In this document: positions 16,615 to 25,950 of the stretch, piece after piece
Numbering within the stretch: position 1 is the first letter of the stretch
Layout: each line of letters begins with the position of its first letter
Source: Collimonas antrihumi
Lineage (GTDB): Bacteria; Pseudomonadota; Gammaproteobacteria; Burkholderiales; Burkholderiaceae_D
Reading direction: 5' to 3'
DNA: 61,465 bases
Assembly: GCF_018304965.1 (NCBI RefSeq)
Contig: NZ_JAGQED010000027.1
Span: forward strand, 1-61,465
Program-made: the position numbers and the translations under genes
The notes under the pieces: generated by a model
Databases searched by the model: none
What the model was told of the DNA's origin: nothing
Seen by the model: the letters and a program-made list of their open reading frames with translations, nothing else

Positions 16615-17100
16615 ATGACAAAACATATTTCAGAGACCCCGGCGACGCAATTCTTGCGCAAGCACGGCGCGGTCTTTTCCGAGCACCCCTATGCATATGA
16701 AGAACATGGCGGCACCACGGTATCGGCGCGCGCATTAGGGGTGGACGAACATCATGTGGTGAAGACGCTGGTGATGCAGGATGAGGCGGCCAGACCCTTG
16801 ATCATCCTGATGCACGGCGACCGCAAGGTGTCGACCAAAAACCTGGCACGGCAAATCGGCTGCAAATCGGTCGAACCATGCAAGCCGGAGGTGGCGAACC
16901 GCCATTCCGGTTATCTGATCGGCGGCACTTCGCCGTTCGCTACCCGCAAGGCGCTGCCGGTCTATATGGAAGAAAGTATCCTGGCCTTGCAGAAGATATA
17001 TATTAACGGTGGCCGGCGTGGTTACCTGATCGGCATGGCGCCGCAAAGCGTGGCGGATCTGTTGCAAGCAAAAGCGGTCCAGTGTGCGCTGGACGAGTAA
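16615..17100 (+). CDS. ybaK: Cys-tRNA(Pro) deacylase, YbaK/EbsC family
   Basis: A 161-residue trans-editing protein that hydrolyses mischarged Cys-tRNA(Pro). The YbaK fold is seen in YEEHGGTTVSARALGVDEH, VKTLVMQDE, GDRKVSTKNLARQIG and GYLIGGTSPFATRK. Full length for the family. It precedes plsY with a 70-base gap containing AAAGAAAGAGA. Confidence 0.9.
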   Translation: MTKHISETPATQFLRKHGAVFSEHPYAYEEHGGTTVSARALGVDEHHVVKTLVMQDEAARPLIILMHGDRKVSTKNLARQIGCKSVEPCKPEVANRHSGYLIGGTSPFATRKALPVYMEESILALQKIYINGGRRGYLIGMAPQSVADLLQAKAVQCALDE

Positions 17101-17170
17101 AGCCGGTAGGCCCGTAAGGAAGCTTGAAAACAAGCCCTGAATCAACCAAATACAAAAGAAAGAGACACGC

Positions 17171-17791
17171 ATGTACATATTGTTATTCGCGCTTGCCGCC
17201 TACCTGATCGGTTCGGTATCGTTCGGCATCATCACCAGCAAGATATTCGGGTTGGGGGATCCGCGTACCTACGGCTCGAATAATCCCGGCGCCACCAATG
17301 TCCTGCGCAGCGGGAATAAAACCGCGGCAGCCCTGACTTTGTTCGGCGATGGTTTCAAGGGCTGGCTGGCGGTGTGGCTCACACAAAAATACGGGCCGCA
17401 ATTCGGCCTGGGCGATGGCGCCGTTGCGCTGGCTGCCGTGGCGGTGTTTTTGGGACATCTGTGGCCAGTCTTCTTCCGTTTTGCCGGCGGCAAAGGTGTG
17501 GCCACCTTGCTCGGTATCCTGATTGGCATCAGCCTCTGGCTGGGCCTGGCCACCATCGCCACCTGGATGATCGTGGCCTATGCGTTTCGCTATTCCTCGC
17601 TGGCGGCTTTGATTGCCAGTGTATTCGCACCATTCTTTTATGCCTTGATGGAAGGACCGGACATGATTTTGCTGGCGATTGTGGTGATGAGTGCTTTGCT
17701 GATATACCGCCACGCAAAAAACATCGGCAATTTGTTGGCTGGCAAGGAAAGCCGCATCGGCGCCAAGAAGAAGGGTGGCAAGACGGCGTAG
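17171..17791 (+). CDS. plsY: Acyl-phosphate glycerol-3-phosphate acyltransferase PlsY
   Basis: A 206-residue inner-membrane enzyme that makes lysophosphatidic acid from acyl-phosphate and glycerol-3-phosphate, the first step of phospholipid synthesis. The three conserved loops are visible: [14 protein letters not shown] / [31 protein letters not shown], and the C-terminal [19 protein letters not shown]. About five transmembrane segments. A dispersed repeat starts at its last codons. Confidence 0.95.
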   Translation: MYILLFALAAYLIGSVSFGIITSKIFGLGDPRTYGSNNPGATNVLRSGNKTAAALTLFGDGFKGWLAVWLTQKYGPQFGLGDGAVALAAVAVFLGHLWPVFFRFAGGKGVATLLGILIGISLWLGLATIATWMIVAYAFRYSSLAALIASVFAPFFYALMEGPDMILLAIVVMSALLIYRHAKNIGNLLAGKESRIGAKKKGGKTA

Positions 17792-17900
17792 GGTGGGCAT
17801 GAATGCCCACGCGTGACTCTGAGTACTCACCCGCGTGGCGCGGAAACAAGTATGTGCGTGTTGTGAATCCCGCGTGGGCAAAAAACTTGCCCGCCCTACC
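17788..17900. repeat. Dispersed repeat, family B (GTAGGGTGGGCA), copy 1
   Basis: Begins GTAGGGTGGGCAT and ends TTGCCCGCCCTAC, an imperfect inverted repeat with GCGTGGGC arms inside. Other copies: 20983-21056, 25328-25351, 34428-34498, 45835-45865. All lie just after stop codons. Confidence 0.75.
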
Positions 17901-17907
17901 GATGATT

Positions 17908-17944
17908 AAAAAGCGCTGCTTCCTTCCGGGAGGCAGCGCTTTTT
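17908..17944. terminator. Intrinsic terminator after plsY
   Basis: AAAAAGCGCTGC (17908-17919) pairs with GCAGCGCTTTTT (17933-17944), with a short T-run. Confidence 0.85.
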
Positions 17945-18154
17945 TACTTAGATTTACCGTAGTCGTTATATCGAATTAGCTATAAGTCAGATTTTATCGA
18001 TGTCAATATGTAACTATTGCTGCATTGCGGTATTGAATTTCAGGGTGGAATTCGGCTTTTCGATACAATGAAAAAGCTAATCAGCCGCGATTCCCCATAG
18101 TATTTTGCCTTGCTATGCAGCATATTTTCGCATTGTGAAATCAAATATCGCTAT

Positions 18155-18183
18155 TTGGAAATGGAAAAAACTCCTGTTAGAAT
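18155..18183 (+). promoter_or_regulatory. Sigma-70-type promoter of the PDH operon
   Basis: TTGGAA (18155-18160) and TAGAAT (18178-18183) are separated by exactly 17 bases. The predicted transcript begins near 18190, leaving a leader of about 90 bases before aceE. The leader has a small hairpin, TCTACG-AAGTGA-CGTAGA. Confidence 0.6.
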
Positions 18184-18277
18184 TTGGCGTCCGTCTACGA
18201 AGTGACGTAGATGCTTGCGACCCAACCCGCTAATCCGATGCCAAATTGGACAGGCGCACAAATTCAGGAGACTCAGC

Positions 18278-20974
18278 ATGTCAGCCCAGCTCGACCAGGT
18301 TTTGGCCCAGGCCGCCAACGATCCAGACGTCATAGAAACCCAAGAATGGCTTGATGCGCTCGAAGCTGTTATTGAAACCGAAGGCCCTGAACGCGCCCAC
18401 TATCTGATGGAAAGAATGGTCGACCTGGCCCGCCGCCGTGGCGCCCAGATCCCGTTTTCCAGCAACACCGCTTACGTCAATACCATCCCGGCCCACATGG
18501 GCGAGCCTTGCCCTGGCAATCTGGAGATCGAAGAGCGTCTGCGCTCGTGGATGCGCTGGAATGCGATGGCAATGGTGGTCAAGGCCAACCGCCTCGACGG
18601 CGACCTTGGCGGCCATCTGTCCAGCTTTGCTTCGCTGGCCAACATGCTGGGTATCGGCTTCAACCATTTCTGGCATGCACCGTCTGAAAACCACGGTGGC
18701 GACCTGTTGTACATCCAGGGGCACTCGTCGCCAGGCATCTACGCCCGCGCTTTCCTCGAAGGCCGTCTGACTGAAGAACAACTGCTGCATTTCCGTCGCG
18801 AAGTCGACGGCAACGGCCTGTCTTCCTACCCGCATCCGAAGCTGATGCCGGATTTCTGGCAATTCCCTACCGTATCGATGGGCCTGGGCCCGCTGATGGC
18901 GATTTACCAGGCGCGTTTCCTGAAATACCTGCATGCGCGCGGTATCGCCGATACCGCCAATCGCAAGGTATGGGCCTTCTGCGGTGATGGCGAGATGGAC
19001 GAGCCGGAATCGATGGGCGCCATCGGCATGGCCGGTCGCGAACGTCTGGACAACCTGGTGATTGTAGTTAACTGTAACTTGCAGCGCCTGGACGGCCCGG
19101 TGCGCGGTAACGGCAAGATCATCCAGGAACTGGAAAGCGATTTCCGCGGCGCCGGCTGGAACGTGGTCAAGGTAATCTGGGGCGCAGGTTGGGACGATCT
19201 GCTGGCGCGCGACAAGGAAGGCATCCTGCAGCGCGTGATGATGGAAACCGTCGACGGCGAATATCAGAACTACAAAGCCAAGGATGGCGCTTTCGTGCGC
19301 AAGCATTTCTTCGGCAAGCATCCGAAGTTGCTGGAACTGGTCAGCAAGATGTCGGACGACGATATCTGGCACCTGACCCGTGGCGGTCACGATCCGCACA
19401 AGATTTACGCTGCTTTCAAAGTGGCGCAAGAACACAAGGGCCAGCCGACCGTCTTGCTGGTCAAGAGTATCAAAGGCTACGGCTTCGGCAAATCGGGCGA
19501 AGCGCGCAATACTGCGCACAACACCAAGAAGCTGGACGACGAAGCCATCAAGGCCATGCGCGACCGCTTCCAGTTGCCGATTCCCGACGACAAGCTGGCT
19601 GACGTGCCGTTCTTCAAGCCATCCGACGACACCCCGGAAATGCAATACCTGCACGCCCGCCGCAAAGAGCTGGGCGGTTACCTGCCGCAACGCCGTCAGA
19701 AAGCTGACGAAGTATTGGTGGTGCCGGAATTGTCCGCATTCAAGGGCGCCTTGGAGCCGACTGCTGAAGGCCGTGAAATTTCCACGACCCAGGCTTACGT
19801 GCGTATCCTGAACATCCTGCTGCGCGACCCGAGCCTGGGCCAGCGCGTAGTGCCGATCATGGTCGACGAATCGCGTACTTTCGGTATGGAAGGCTTGTTC
19901 CGCCAGATCGGTATTTTCAGCCAGGTCGGCCAGCTGTACGAGCCGGTCGATAAAGACCAGGTGATGTACTACCGTGAAGACAAGGCTGGCCAGATCTTGC
20001 AAGAGGGGATCAACGAAGCCGGCGGCATGAGTTCATGGATTGCTGCGGCAACTTCCTACTCGACCAACAACCGGGTCATGATTCCGTTCTACACCTACTA
20101 CTCGATGTTCGGTCTGCAGCGTATCGGCGACCTGGCTTGGGCAGCAGGCGACATGCGTGCCCGTGGCTTCCTGCTGGGCGGCACTGCCGGCCGTACCACA
20201 TTGAACGGCGAAGGCTTGCAGCATGAAGACGGCCACAGCCATGTACTGGCTTCGACCATCCCGAACTGCGTTCCTTACGATCCGACCTTCTCGCACGAAG
20301 TCGCGGTCATCATGCATGACGGTCTGCGCCGCATGGTCACTAATCAGGAAGATGTGTTCTACTACCTGACGCTGATGAACGAGAACTACAGCCATCCAGG
20401 TCTCAAGGAAGGCCAGGAAGAGGGCATCATCAAGGGTCTGTACCTGCTGCAGGAAGGTGGCAAGAAGAACAAGCAGCGCGTACAACTGATGGGTTCCGGC
20501 ACGATTCTGCGCGAAGTCATCGAAGGTGCGGCATTGCTCGCCAGCGACTGGGGCGTCGATGCCGATATCTGGTCGGCGCCATCGTTCACCTTGCTGGCCC
20601 GCGACGGCCAGGATGTCGAGCGCTGGAACATGTTGCATCCGACCGAAGCACCACGTCTGGCGCACATCACCCAATGCCTGAAAGACACCACCGGTCCGAT
20701 CATCGTCTCCACCGATTACATGCGTACTTTCGCTGAGCAGGCGCGTGCTTTCGTTCCTGCCGGCCGTACTTACAAGGTGCTGGGCACGGACGGTTTCGGC
20801 CGCTCCGATACCCGCGCCAAGCTGCGTGAATTCTTTGAAGTCAATCGCTACTATGTGGCGGTGGCGGCATTGAAGGCATTGGCGGACGAAGGCAAGATCA
20901 AAGCCTCGGTTGTCGCCGATGCGATTACCAAGTATGGTATCAATCCGGAGAAGCCGAATCCGGTCACGCAATAA
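18278..20974 (+). CDS. aceE: Pyruvate dehydrogenase E1 component, homodimeric type
   Basis: An 898-residue thiamine-diphosphate enzyme that decarboxylates pyruvate and acetylates the E2 lipoyl group. The cofactor motif runs from WAFCGDGEMDEPESMG (about residue 230) to VVNCNLQRLDGPV. Other family signs are SSNTAYVNTIP near the N-terminus and EDGHSHVLASTIPNC in the second half. The start at 18278 has CAGGAGACT upstream; the frame is open a further 63 bases but without support. First gene of aceE-aceF-bph-lpd. Confidence 0.97.
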   Translation: MSAQLDQVLAQAANDPDVIETQEWLDALEAVIETEGPERAHYLMERMVDLARRRGAQIPFSSNTAYVNTIPAHMGEPCPGNLEIEERLRSWMRWNAMAMVVKANRLDGDLGGHLSSFASLANMLGIGFNHFWHAPSENHGGDLLYIQGHSSPGIYARAFLEGRLTEEQLLHFRREVDGNGLSSYPHPKLMPDFWQFPTVSMGLGPLMAIYQARFLKYLHARGIADTANRKVWAFCGDGEMDEPESMGAIGMAGRERLDNLVIVVNCNLQRLDGPVRGNGKIIQELESDFRGAGWNVVKVIWGAGWDDLLARDKEGILQRVMMETVDGEYQNYKAKDGAFVRKHFFGKHPKLLELVSKMSDDDIWHLTRGGHDPHKIYAAFKVAQEHKGQPTVLLVKSIKGYGFGKSGEARNTAHNTKKLDDEAIKAMRDRFQLPIPDDKLADVPFFKPSDDTPEMQYLHARRKELGGYLPQRRQKADEVLVVPELSAFKGALEPTAEGREISTTQAYVRILNILLRDPSLGQRVVPIMVDESRTFGMEGLFRQIGIFSQVGQLYEPVDKDQVMYYREDKAGQILQEGINEAGGMSSWIAAATSYSTNNRVMIPFYTYYSMFGLQRIGDLAWAAGDMRARGFLLGGTAGRTTLNGEGLQHEDGHSHVLASTIPNCVPYDPTFSHEVAVIMHDGLRRMVTNQEDVFYYLTLMNENYSHPGLKEGQEEGIIKGLYLLQEGGKKNKQRVQLMGSGTILREVIEGAALLASDWGVDADIWSAPSFTLLARDGQDVERWNMLHPTEAPRLAHITQCLKDTTGPIIVSTDYMRTFAEQARAFVPAGRTYKVLGTDGFGRSDTRAKLREFFEVNRYYVAVAALKALADEGKIKASVVADAITKYGINPEKPNPVTQ

Positions 20975-20982
20975 CCGGTTTT

Positions 20983-21056
20983 GTAGGGTGGGCACCCTGT
21001 GCCCACGCGGATGCACGTGCTGCAGCTACCGCGTGGGCACGGAGTGCCCACCCTAC
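20983..21056. repeat. Dispersed repeat, family B, copy 2 (perfect ends)
   Basis: GTAGGGTGGGCAC and GTGCCCACCCTAC form perfect 13-bp inverted ends around a 48-base centre. It lies between aceE and aceF and could form a stable hairpin in the operon messenger, which may affect decay or relative expression. Confidence 0.8.
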
Positions 21057-21127
21057 GAACATACATTTCCACGACTGTGAGGTACTGGCTAGTACCTTAC
21101 AGCGGGCAGAATAAATGGAGCTAAGCG

Positions 21128-22459
21128 ATGAGTATGGTGGAAGTCAAAGTCCCGGATATCGGCGACGTCAGTGAAGTCGAAGTCATTGAATTGATGGTCA
21201 AGGTCGGTGACACGGTAAAGGTTGATCAATCGCTGATCACGGTCGAATCCGACAAGGCCAGCATGGAAATCCCGTCCAGTCATGCGGGTGTGATCAAGGA
21301 ATTGAAAGTCAAGCTGGGCGACAAGGTCAAGGAAGGCACTTTGGTGCTGGTACTTGAAGCCGATGCGGCTACAGCTGCACCGGCGCCAGCCAGTGCTCCG
21401 GCTGCAGCGGCGGCGGCTCCGGCCCCGGCACCTGCAGCGGTAGAAAACAAACCGGCTCCGGTAGTTGCGGCAGCTGCACCAGCTCCAGTGGTATCGGCAG
21501 CGCCGGTCCATGCCAGCGGCAGCATTCCGCATGCATCGCCATCGGTGCGCAAATTCGCGCGTGAACTGGGCGTTGACCTGAGCCGTGTTGCCGGCACCGG
21601 CATCAAGGCTCGCATCACCCACGAAGATGTACAGAATTTCGTCAAGGGCGTGATGTCAGGTGCTGCCAGCGGTAGCGCAGTTGCTGCCGGCAGCAAAGGC
21701 GGTAGCGGTGTCGGACTGGATCTGTTGGCATGGCCGTCGCTGGATTTCAGCAAGCAAGGCCCGACCGAGTTGCTGCCGTTGTCACGCATCAAAAAACTCA
21801 GCGGTCCGAACCTGCATCGCAACTGGGTCATGATTCCGCACGTCACGCAATTCGACGAAGCCGATATCACCGAGCTGGAAGAATTCCGCAAGCAAGCCAA
21901 TGACAGTTATGCCAAGGCCAAGTCGCCGGTCAAGCTGACCATGCTGGCATTCGTGATCAAGGCCAGTGTCGCTGCGCTGAAAAAATTCCCGGCATTCAAT
22001 TCCTCGCTCGATGCCAAGGGTGAAAACCTGATCCTCAAGCAGTACTACAACATCGGCTTTGCCGCCGACACGCCGAACGGCCTGGTAGTACCGGTGATCA
22101 AGGACGCCGACAAAAAGGGCATCGGCCAGATCGCCCAGGAAATGGGCGAGTTGTCTGCCCAAGCCCGCGACGGCAAGTTGAAGCCGGCCGACATGCAAGG
22201 CGCAACCTTCACGATTTCTTCATTGGGCGGTATCGGCGGTACGGCATTCACGCCGATCATCAATGCGCCTGAAGTGGCGATCCTGGGCTTGTCGAAAGCA
22301 TCGATGAAACCGGTCTGGGACGGCAAGCAATTCGTGCCGCGCCTGATGATGCCTACCTCCTTGTCTTACGATCATCGCGTTGTCGACGGCGCCATGGGTG
22401 CACGATTCAGCGTCTATCTGGCTGACGTGCTGGCCGACATGCGCAAGACATTGTTGTAA
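21128..22459 (+). CDS. aceF: Pyruvate dehydrogenase E2, dihydrolipoyl acetyltransferase
   Basis: A 443-residue core enzyme that moves the acetyl group from lipoyl to CoA. There is one lipoyl domain (1-78, lipoylated Lys in [11 protein letters not shown]), a long Ala/Pro linker (82-130), the subunit-binding domain (about 137-175: ASPSVRKFARELGVDLSRV), and the catalytic domain with DHRVVDGAMG (about residue 415). Only one lipoyl domain is unusually few next to the E. coli three, but the E3 of this operon has two more. Confidence 0.96.
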   Translation: MSMVEVKVPDIGDVSEVEVIELMVKVGDTVKVDQSLITVESDKASMEIPSSHAGVIKELKVKLGDKVKEGTLVLVLEADAATAAPAPASAPAAAAAAPAPAPAAVENKPAPVVAAAAPAPVVSAAPVHASGSIPHASPSVRKFARELGVDLSRVAGTGIKARITHEDVQNFVKGVMSGAASGSAVAAGSKGGSGVGLDLLAWPSLDFSKQGPTELLPLSRIKKLSGPNLHRNWVMIPHVTQFDEADITELEEFRKQANDSYAKAKSPVKLTMLAFVIKASVAALKKFPAFNSSLDAKGENLILKQYYNIGFAADTPNGLVVPVIKDADKKGIGQIAQEMGELSAQARDGKLKPADMQGATFTISSLGGIGGTAFTPIINAPEVAILGLSKASMKPVWDGKQFVPRLMMPTSLSYDHRVVDGAMGARFSVYLADVLADMRKTLL

Positions 22460-22539
22460 TGCCAGGCGGCGCAAACTGAAAGCCGGTTTTTTCATTTTGC
22501 GCCGCTTGCAGCCATTTGGCATACCGATGGAGAGCAACT

Positions 22540-23109
22540 ATGACTACCTGTGTTGTCGTCAAAAAAAATGGGCAAATCGCGATTGCGTCTGATTCGCTGG
22601 TGACGTTCGGCGATACCCGTTTGTCGCATGCTTATGAGGTCAACAACAAGATATTCCAGGTTGGCGAATCGTATATCACGCTGGCTGGCACCGCCGCGCA
22701 TTTTCCGGTGATGCGCAAGCTGCTGACCGGCATGGGCGAAGACTGCAAGCTGAATACGCGCGATGAGGTGTTTGAGACCTTTTCCAAGGTACACACCATC
22801 CTCAAGGATCAGTATTTCCTGAATACCAAAGAGGATGAAGACGATCCCTACGAGTCATCGCAGATTACTGCCTTGATTGCCAATCCTTACGGTATTTTCG
22901 GTGTGTACTCGTATCGCGAAGTGTTCAGTTTCGATCGTTTCTGGGGCATAGGCAGCGGCCGCAATTTTGCCTTGGGTGCGATGTATGCAGTCTACGATCA
23001 GGATGTCAGCGCACAGCGTATCGCCGAAGTCGGGATTCATGCCGGCGTTGAATTCGATAAGAGCTCTGCCACTCCGATGCGCATTCACAGTTTTGAAATG
23101 AAATCCTAG
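22540..23109 (+). CDS. Betaproteobacterial proteasome homologue (HslV-like Ntn hydrolase)
   Basis: A 189-residue self-compartmentalising protease-like subunit. It starts MTTCVVVKKNGQIAIASDS, which aligns with HslV. After removal of Met the first residue is Thr, the N-terminal nucleophile, and Asp17 falls at the catalytic position. A Lys in EVNNKIFQVG is near the expected Lys33. It differs from HslV in length and in the C-terminal half (FWGIGSGRNFALGAMYA). It best fits the BPH family known from Thiobacillus and relatives. The start at 22540 has GGAGAGC upstream and is required for the N-terminal Thr. It lies between aceF and lpd with no HslU-like ATPase in the window. Confidence 0.8.
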   Translation: MTTCVVVKKNGQIAIASDSLVTFGDTRLSHAYEVNNKIFQVGESYITLAGTAAHFPVMRKLLTGMGEDCKLNTRDEVFETFSKVHTILKDQYFLNTKEDEDDPYESSQITALIANPYGIFGVYSYREVFSFDRFWGIGSGRNFALGAMYAVYDQDVSAQRIAEVGIHAGVEFDKSSATPMRIHSFEMKS

Positions 23110-23200
23110 GCGGCGCAGGGCACGCTGTGCACACCACGCAGCATCACACTACATCACACATTTTTCCTCCTGACGGAGGAACGAGCATGGAGCAAACGCT

Positions 23201-25321
23201 ATGAGTATGGTTGAAGTCAAGGTCCCGGATATCGGCGACGTCAAAGAAGTAGAAGTCATTGAATTGCTGGTCAAGGTGGGTGATACCGTCAAGGTCGATC
23301 AGTCGCTGATCACGGTGGAATCGGACAAGGCCAGCATGGAGATTCCTTCCAGCCAGGCCGGCGTCATCAAGGAAATCAAGGTCAAGGTAGGCGACAAGGT
23401 TAGCGAAGGTTCGCTGGTTCTGGTGTTGGAAGCCGCCGGTGCCGCAGCATCCGCTGCGCCCGCTGCTGCACCGGCCGTGGCGCCAGCTGCCGCCGCCCCG
23501 GCTGCTGCACCTGCTGCTGCACCGGCCGCAGCGACTGGCGCCGTCAGCACGATTGAAATCAAAGTGCCGGATATCGGCGACGTCAAGGAAGTCGATGTCA
23601 TCGAATTGATGGTAAAGGTTGGCGACATCGTCAAGGTCGACCAGTCGCTGATTACTGTCGAATCGGACAAGGCCAGCATGGAAATTCCATCGAGCCAGGC
23701 TGGTACGATCAAGGAAATCAAGGTCAAGGTCGGTGACAAGGTTAGCGAAGGTTCGCTGATCGTGTTGCTGGAAACCGCCGGTGCAGCTGGATCAGCTCCC
23801 GCTACGGCTGCAGCTACTCCTGCCGCAGCTGCTCCGGCAGCAGCGCCTGCAGCTACCGTTCCTGCTCCCGCCGCCGTCAGTTTCGCCGGCAAGGTCGATA
23901 TCGAGTGCGACACCATGGTGTTGGGCGCAGGTCCTGGCGGTTATACCGCGGCATTCCGCGCTGCCGATTTGGGGCAAAGCGTGGTGATGATCGAGCGCTA
24001 TCCTAGCCTCGGCGGGGTTTGCCTGAATGTCGGTTGTATTCCATCCAAGGCGCTCTTGCATGCTGCCAAGGTGATTACCGAAGCGGAAGAAATGGCGCAT
24101 TTCGGCGTCAAGATGTCGGCGCCGGAAATCGATATCGATGCCTTGCGCGGATGGAAAGAAAGCGTCATCAAGAAATTGACGGGTGGCCTGAGCGGCTTGT
24201 CCAAGGCGCGCAAAGTGCAAGTGCTGACCGGCAAGGGTGAATTCAGCTCTGCCAACACGATCACGGTAGCCACCGCTGACGGCCCGAAAGTAGTCGGTTT
24301 CAAGAATGCGATTATCGCTGCCGGTTCTTCGGTTGCCCAAATCCCTGGTTTCCCTTACGGCGATCCGCGTCTGATCGATTCCACCGGCGCGCTGGAACTG
24401 CGTCAGATTCCAAAGAAACTGCTGGTCATCGGCGGCGGCATCATCGGCCTGGAAATGGCATGCGTGTATGACGCGCTCGGTTCCAAAGTAACGGTGGTCG
24501 AATTTGCCGACGGCTTGATTCCGGCGGCCGACCGCGACGTTGTCAAGCCGCTGCAAAAACGCATCGAAAAACGCTACGAAGCGATTTACCTGAAAACCAA
24601 GGTCACCAAGCTGGAAGCCTTGAAAGAAGGTTTGCGCGCAACCTTTGAAGGCGCCGACAGCAGCTCCCCGGCAGCACCGGAACCGCAACTCTACGATATG
24701 GTACTGGTGGCCGTAGGCCGCCGTCCTAACGGCAAGGAAATCGCAGCTGAAAAAGCTGGCGTGATCGTCAACGAGCGCGGCTTCATTCCAGCCGACAAAC
24801 AGCAGCGTACCAACGTTTCGCACATCTTCGCCATCGGCGATATCTGCGGCGACCCTATGCTGGCCCACAAAGCCACCAACGAAGCCAAGGTTGCAGCTGA
24901 AGTGATCGCCGGGCACAAGGTTGAATTCGATGCGATGACGATTCCTTCGGTGGCCTACACCGATCCGGAAATCGCCTGGATGGGCCTGACCGAAACCGAA
25001 GCCAAAGCGAAGGGTATTCCTTTCGAAAAAGCCAATTTCCCGTGGGCGGCAAGCGGCCGTGCACTGGCAATGGGCCGCGACGACGGCATGACCAAGCTGT
25101 TGTGGGATCCGACCACAAAACGCATCATCGGCGCCGGTATCGTTGGTGTGAATGCCGGCGAACTGTTGGCGGAAACCGTGTTGGCGATGGAAATGGGGGC
25201 TGATCTGGAAGATCTGGCGCTGACCATCCATGCTCATCCGACGCTGTCGGAGACGCCGATGTTTGCGGCTGAAATGGGCCTGGGTACGATCACCGACCTG
25301 TTCATTCCAAAGAAGAAATAA
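23201..25321 (+). CDS. lpdA: Dihydrolipoyl dehydrogenase (E3) with two lipoyl domains
   Basis: A 706-residue flavoprotein that reoxidises dihydrolipoyl groups with NAD. Two N-terminal lipoyl domains are present (about 1-78 and 117-195), each with [11 protein letters not shown], separated by Ala/Pro linkers. FAD binding follows ([16 protein letters not shown], about 243), then the redox disulfide in [13 protein letters not shown] (about 269-281), the NAD site ([12 protein letters not shown]) and the catalytic HAHPTLSE near 676. A strong GACGGAGGAA precedes the start region. The lipoyl domains are nearly identical to that of aceF. Confidence 0.95.
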   Translation: MSMVEVKVPDIGDVKEVEVIELLVKVGDTVKVDQSLITVESDKASMEIPSSQAGVIKEIKVKVGDKVSEGSLVLVLEAAGAAASAAPAAAPAVAPAAAAPAAAPAAAPAAATGAVSTIEIKVPDIGDVKEVDVIELMVKVGDIVKVDQSLITVESDKASMEIPSSQAGTIKEIKVKVGDKVSEGSLIVLLETAGAAGSAPATAAATPAAAAPAAAPAATVPAPAAVSFAGKVDIECDTMVLGAGPGGYTAAFRAADLGQSVVMIERYPSLGGVCLNVGCIPSKALLHAAKVITEAEEMAHFGVKMSAPEIDIDALRGWKESVIKKLTGGLSGLSKARKVQVLTGKGEFSSANTITVATADGPKVVGFKNAIIAAGSSVAQIPGFPYGDPRLIDSTGALELRQIPKKLLVIGGGIIGLEMACVYDALGSKVTVVEFADGLIPAADRDVVKPLQKRIEKRYEAIYLKTKVTKLEALKEGLRATFEGADSSSPAAPEPQLYDMVLVAVGRRPNGKEIAAEKAGVIVNERGFIPADKQQRTNVSHIFAIGDICGDPMLAHKATNEAKVAAEVIAGHKVEFDAMTIPSVAYTDPEIAWMGLTETEAKAKGIPFEKANFPWAASGRALAMGRDDGMTKLLWDPTTKRIIGAGIVGVNAGELLAETVLAMEMGADLEDLALTIHAHPTLSETPMFAAEMGLGTITDLFIPKKK

Positions 25322-25327
25322 AGAAGC

Positions 25328-25351
25328 AGGGTGGGCATGCAGTGCCCACGC
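25328..25351. repeat. Dispersed repeat, family B, copy 3 (short)
   Basis: AGGGTGGGCATGCAGTGCCC, a shortened copy of the family, just after the lpd stop. Confidence 0.6.
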
Positions 25352-25360
25352 AACATAAAA

Positions 25361-25396
25361 AAAACGCCGTTCCAGCATCAGCCGGAACGGCGTTTT
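25361..25396. terminator. Bidirectional terminator of the PDH operon
   Basis: AAAACGCCGTTCC pairs perfectly with GGAACGGCGTTTT around a 10-base loop, with T- and A-runs on both sides. It separates lpd from the convergent NlpC/P60 gene. Confidence 0.9.
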
Positions 25397-25433
25397 TTAT
25401 TTAAATCAGCCGACAACAATCAATCAAAAGCAA

Positions 25434-25928
25434 TCAATCGAAATACCGGCGCACAGCCTCAAAGCGCGTCGCGTAATAACGATTGTCAAGACGGTCGATA
25501 CGCACCTTGCCGTTGGTCGATGGCGCATTGATGAAACGGCCATCGCCAATGTAAATCCCGACATGGGAAAAAGCGCGGTGCATGGTATTGAAAAAAACCA
25601 GATCGCCGGGGCGCAGTTCTGTCTTGGAAATGCTTCTCCCCTGACGCGCGATATCTGCCGCGCTACCGGTGACATTGAGTCCCGCCGCCTGTTTATACAC
25701 ATAAGTGACCATGCCGCTGCAATCGAGCCCGGCTTCCGGGTTCTTGCCGCCGAAGCGATAGTTGGTATCAATCAGGCCCAGTGAGTAGATGACGATGTCG
25801 TTGCCCTTTTCGCTGACAGGTGTGTCGTCGGCGGAGCCGGGGCGGACCAAACCGGTGCCGCCGCAAGCTGCCAGCAACAACGCCAGGCAGCAGATAAAGA
25901 GATTTCTAATCGTCATTCTCGCCGTCAT
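25434..25928 (-). CDS. NlpC/P60-family lipoprotein, peptidoglycan endopeptidase
   Basis: A 164-residue C40 peptidase. The signal peptide ends with the lipobox LAAC (Cys22). The catalytic Cys is in LDCSGMVTYVY, the His in FSHVGIYIG, and the third polar residue in FINAPSTNG. Such proteins cut peptide stems in the cell wall (Spr/MepS-like). An alternative start is MTIRN at 25916. It ends just before the shared terminator. Confidence 0.88.
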   Translation of the reverse strand: MTARMTIRNLFICCLALLLAACGGTGLVRPGSADDTPVSEKGNDIVIYSLGLIDTNYRFGGKNPEAGLDCSGMVTYVYKQAAGLNVTGSAADIARQGRSISKTELRPGDLVFFNTMHRAFSHVGIYIGDGRFINAPSTNGKVRIDRLDNRYYATRFEAVRRYFD

Positions 25929-25950
25929 TAAGTAGTCACCTTGGTCAGTT

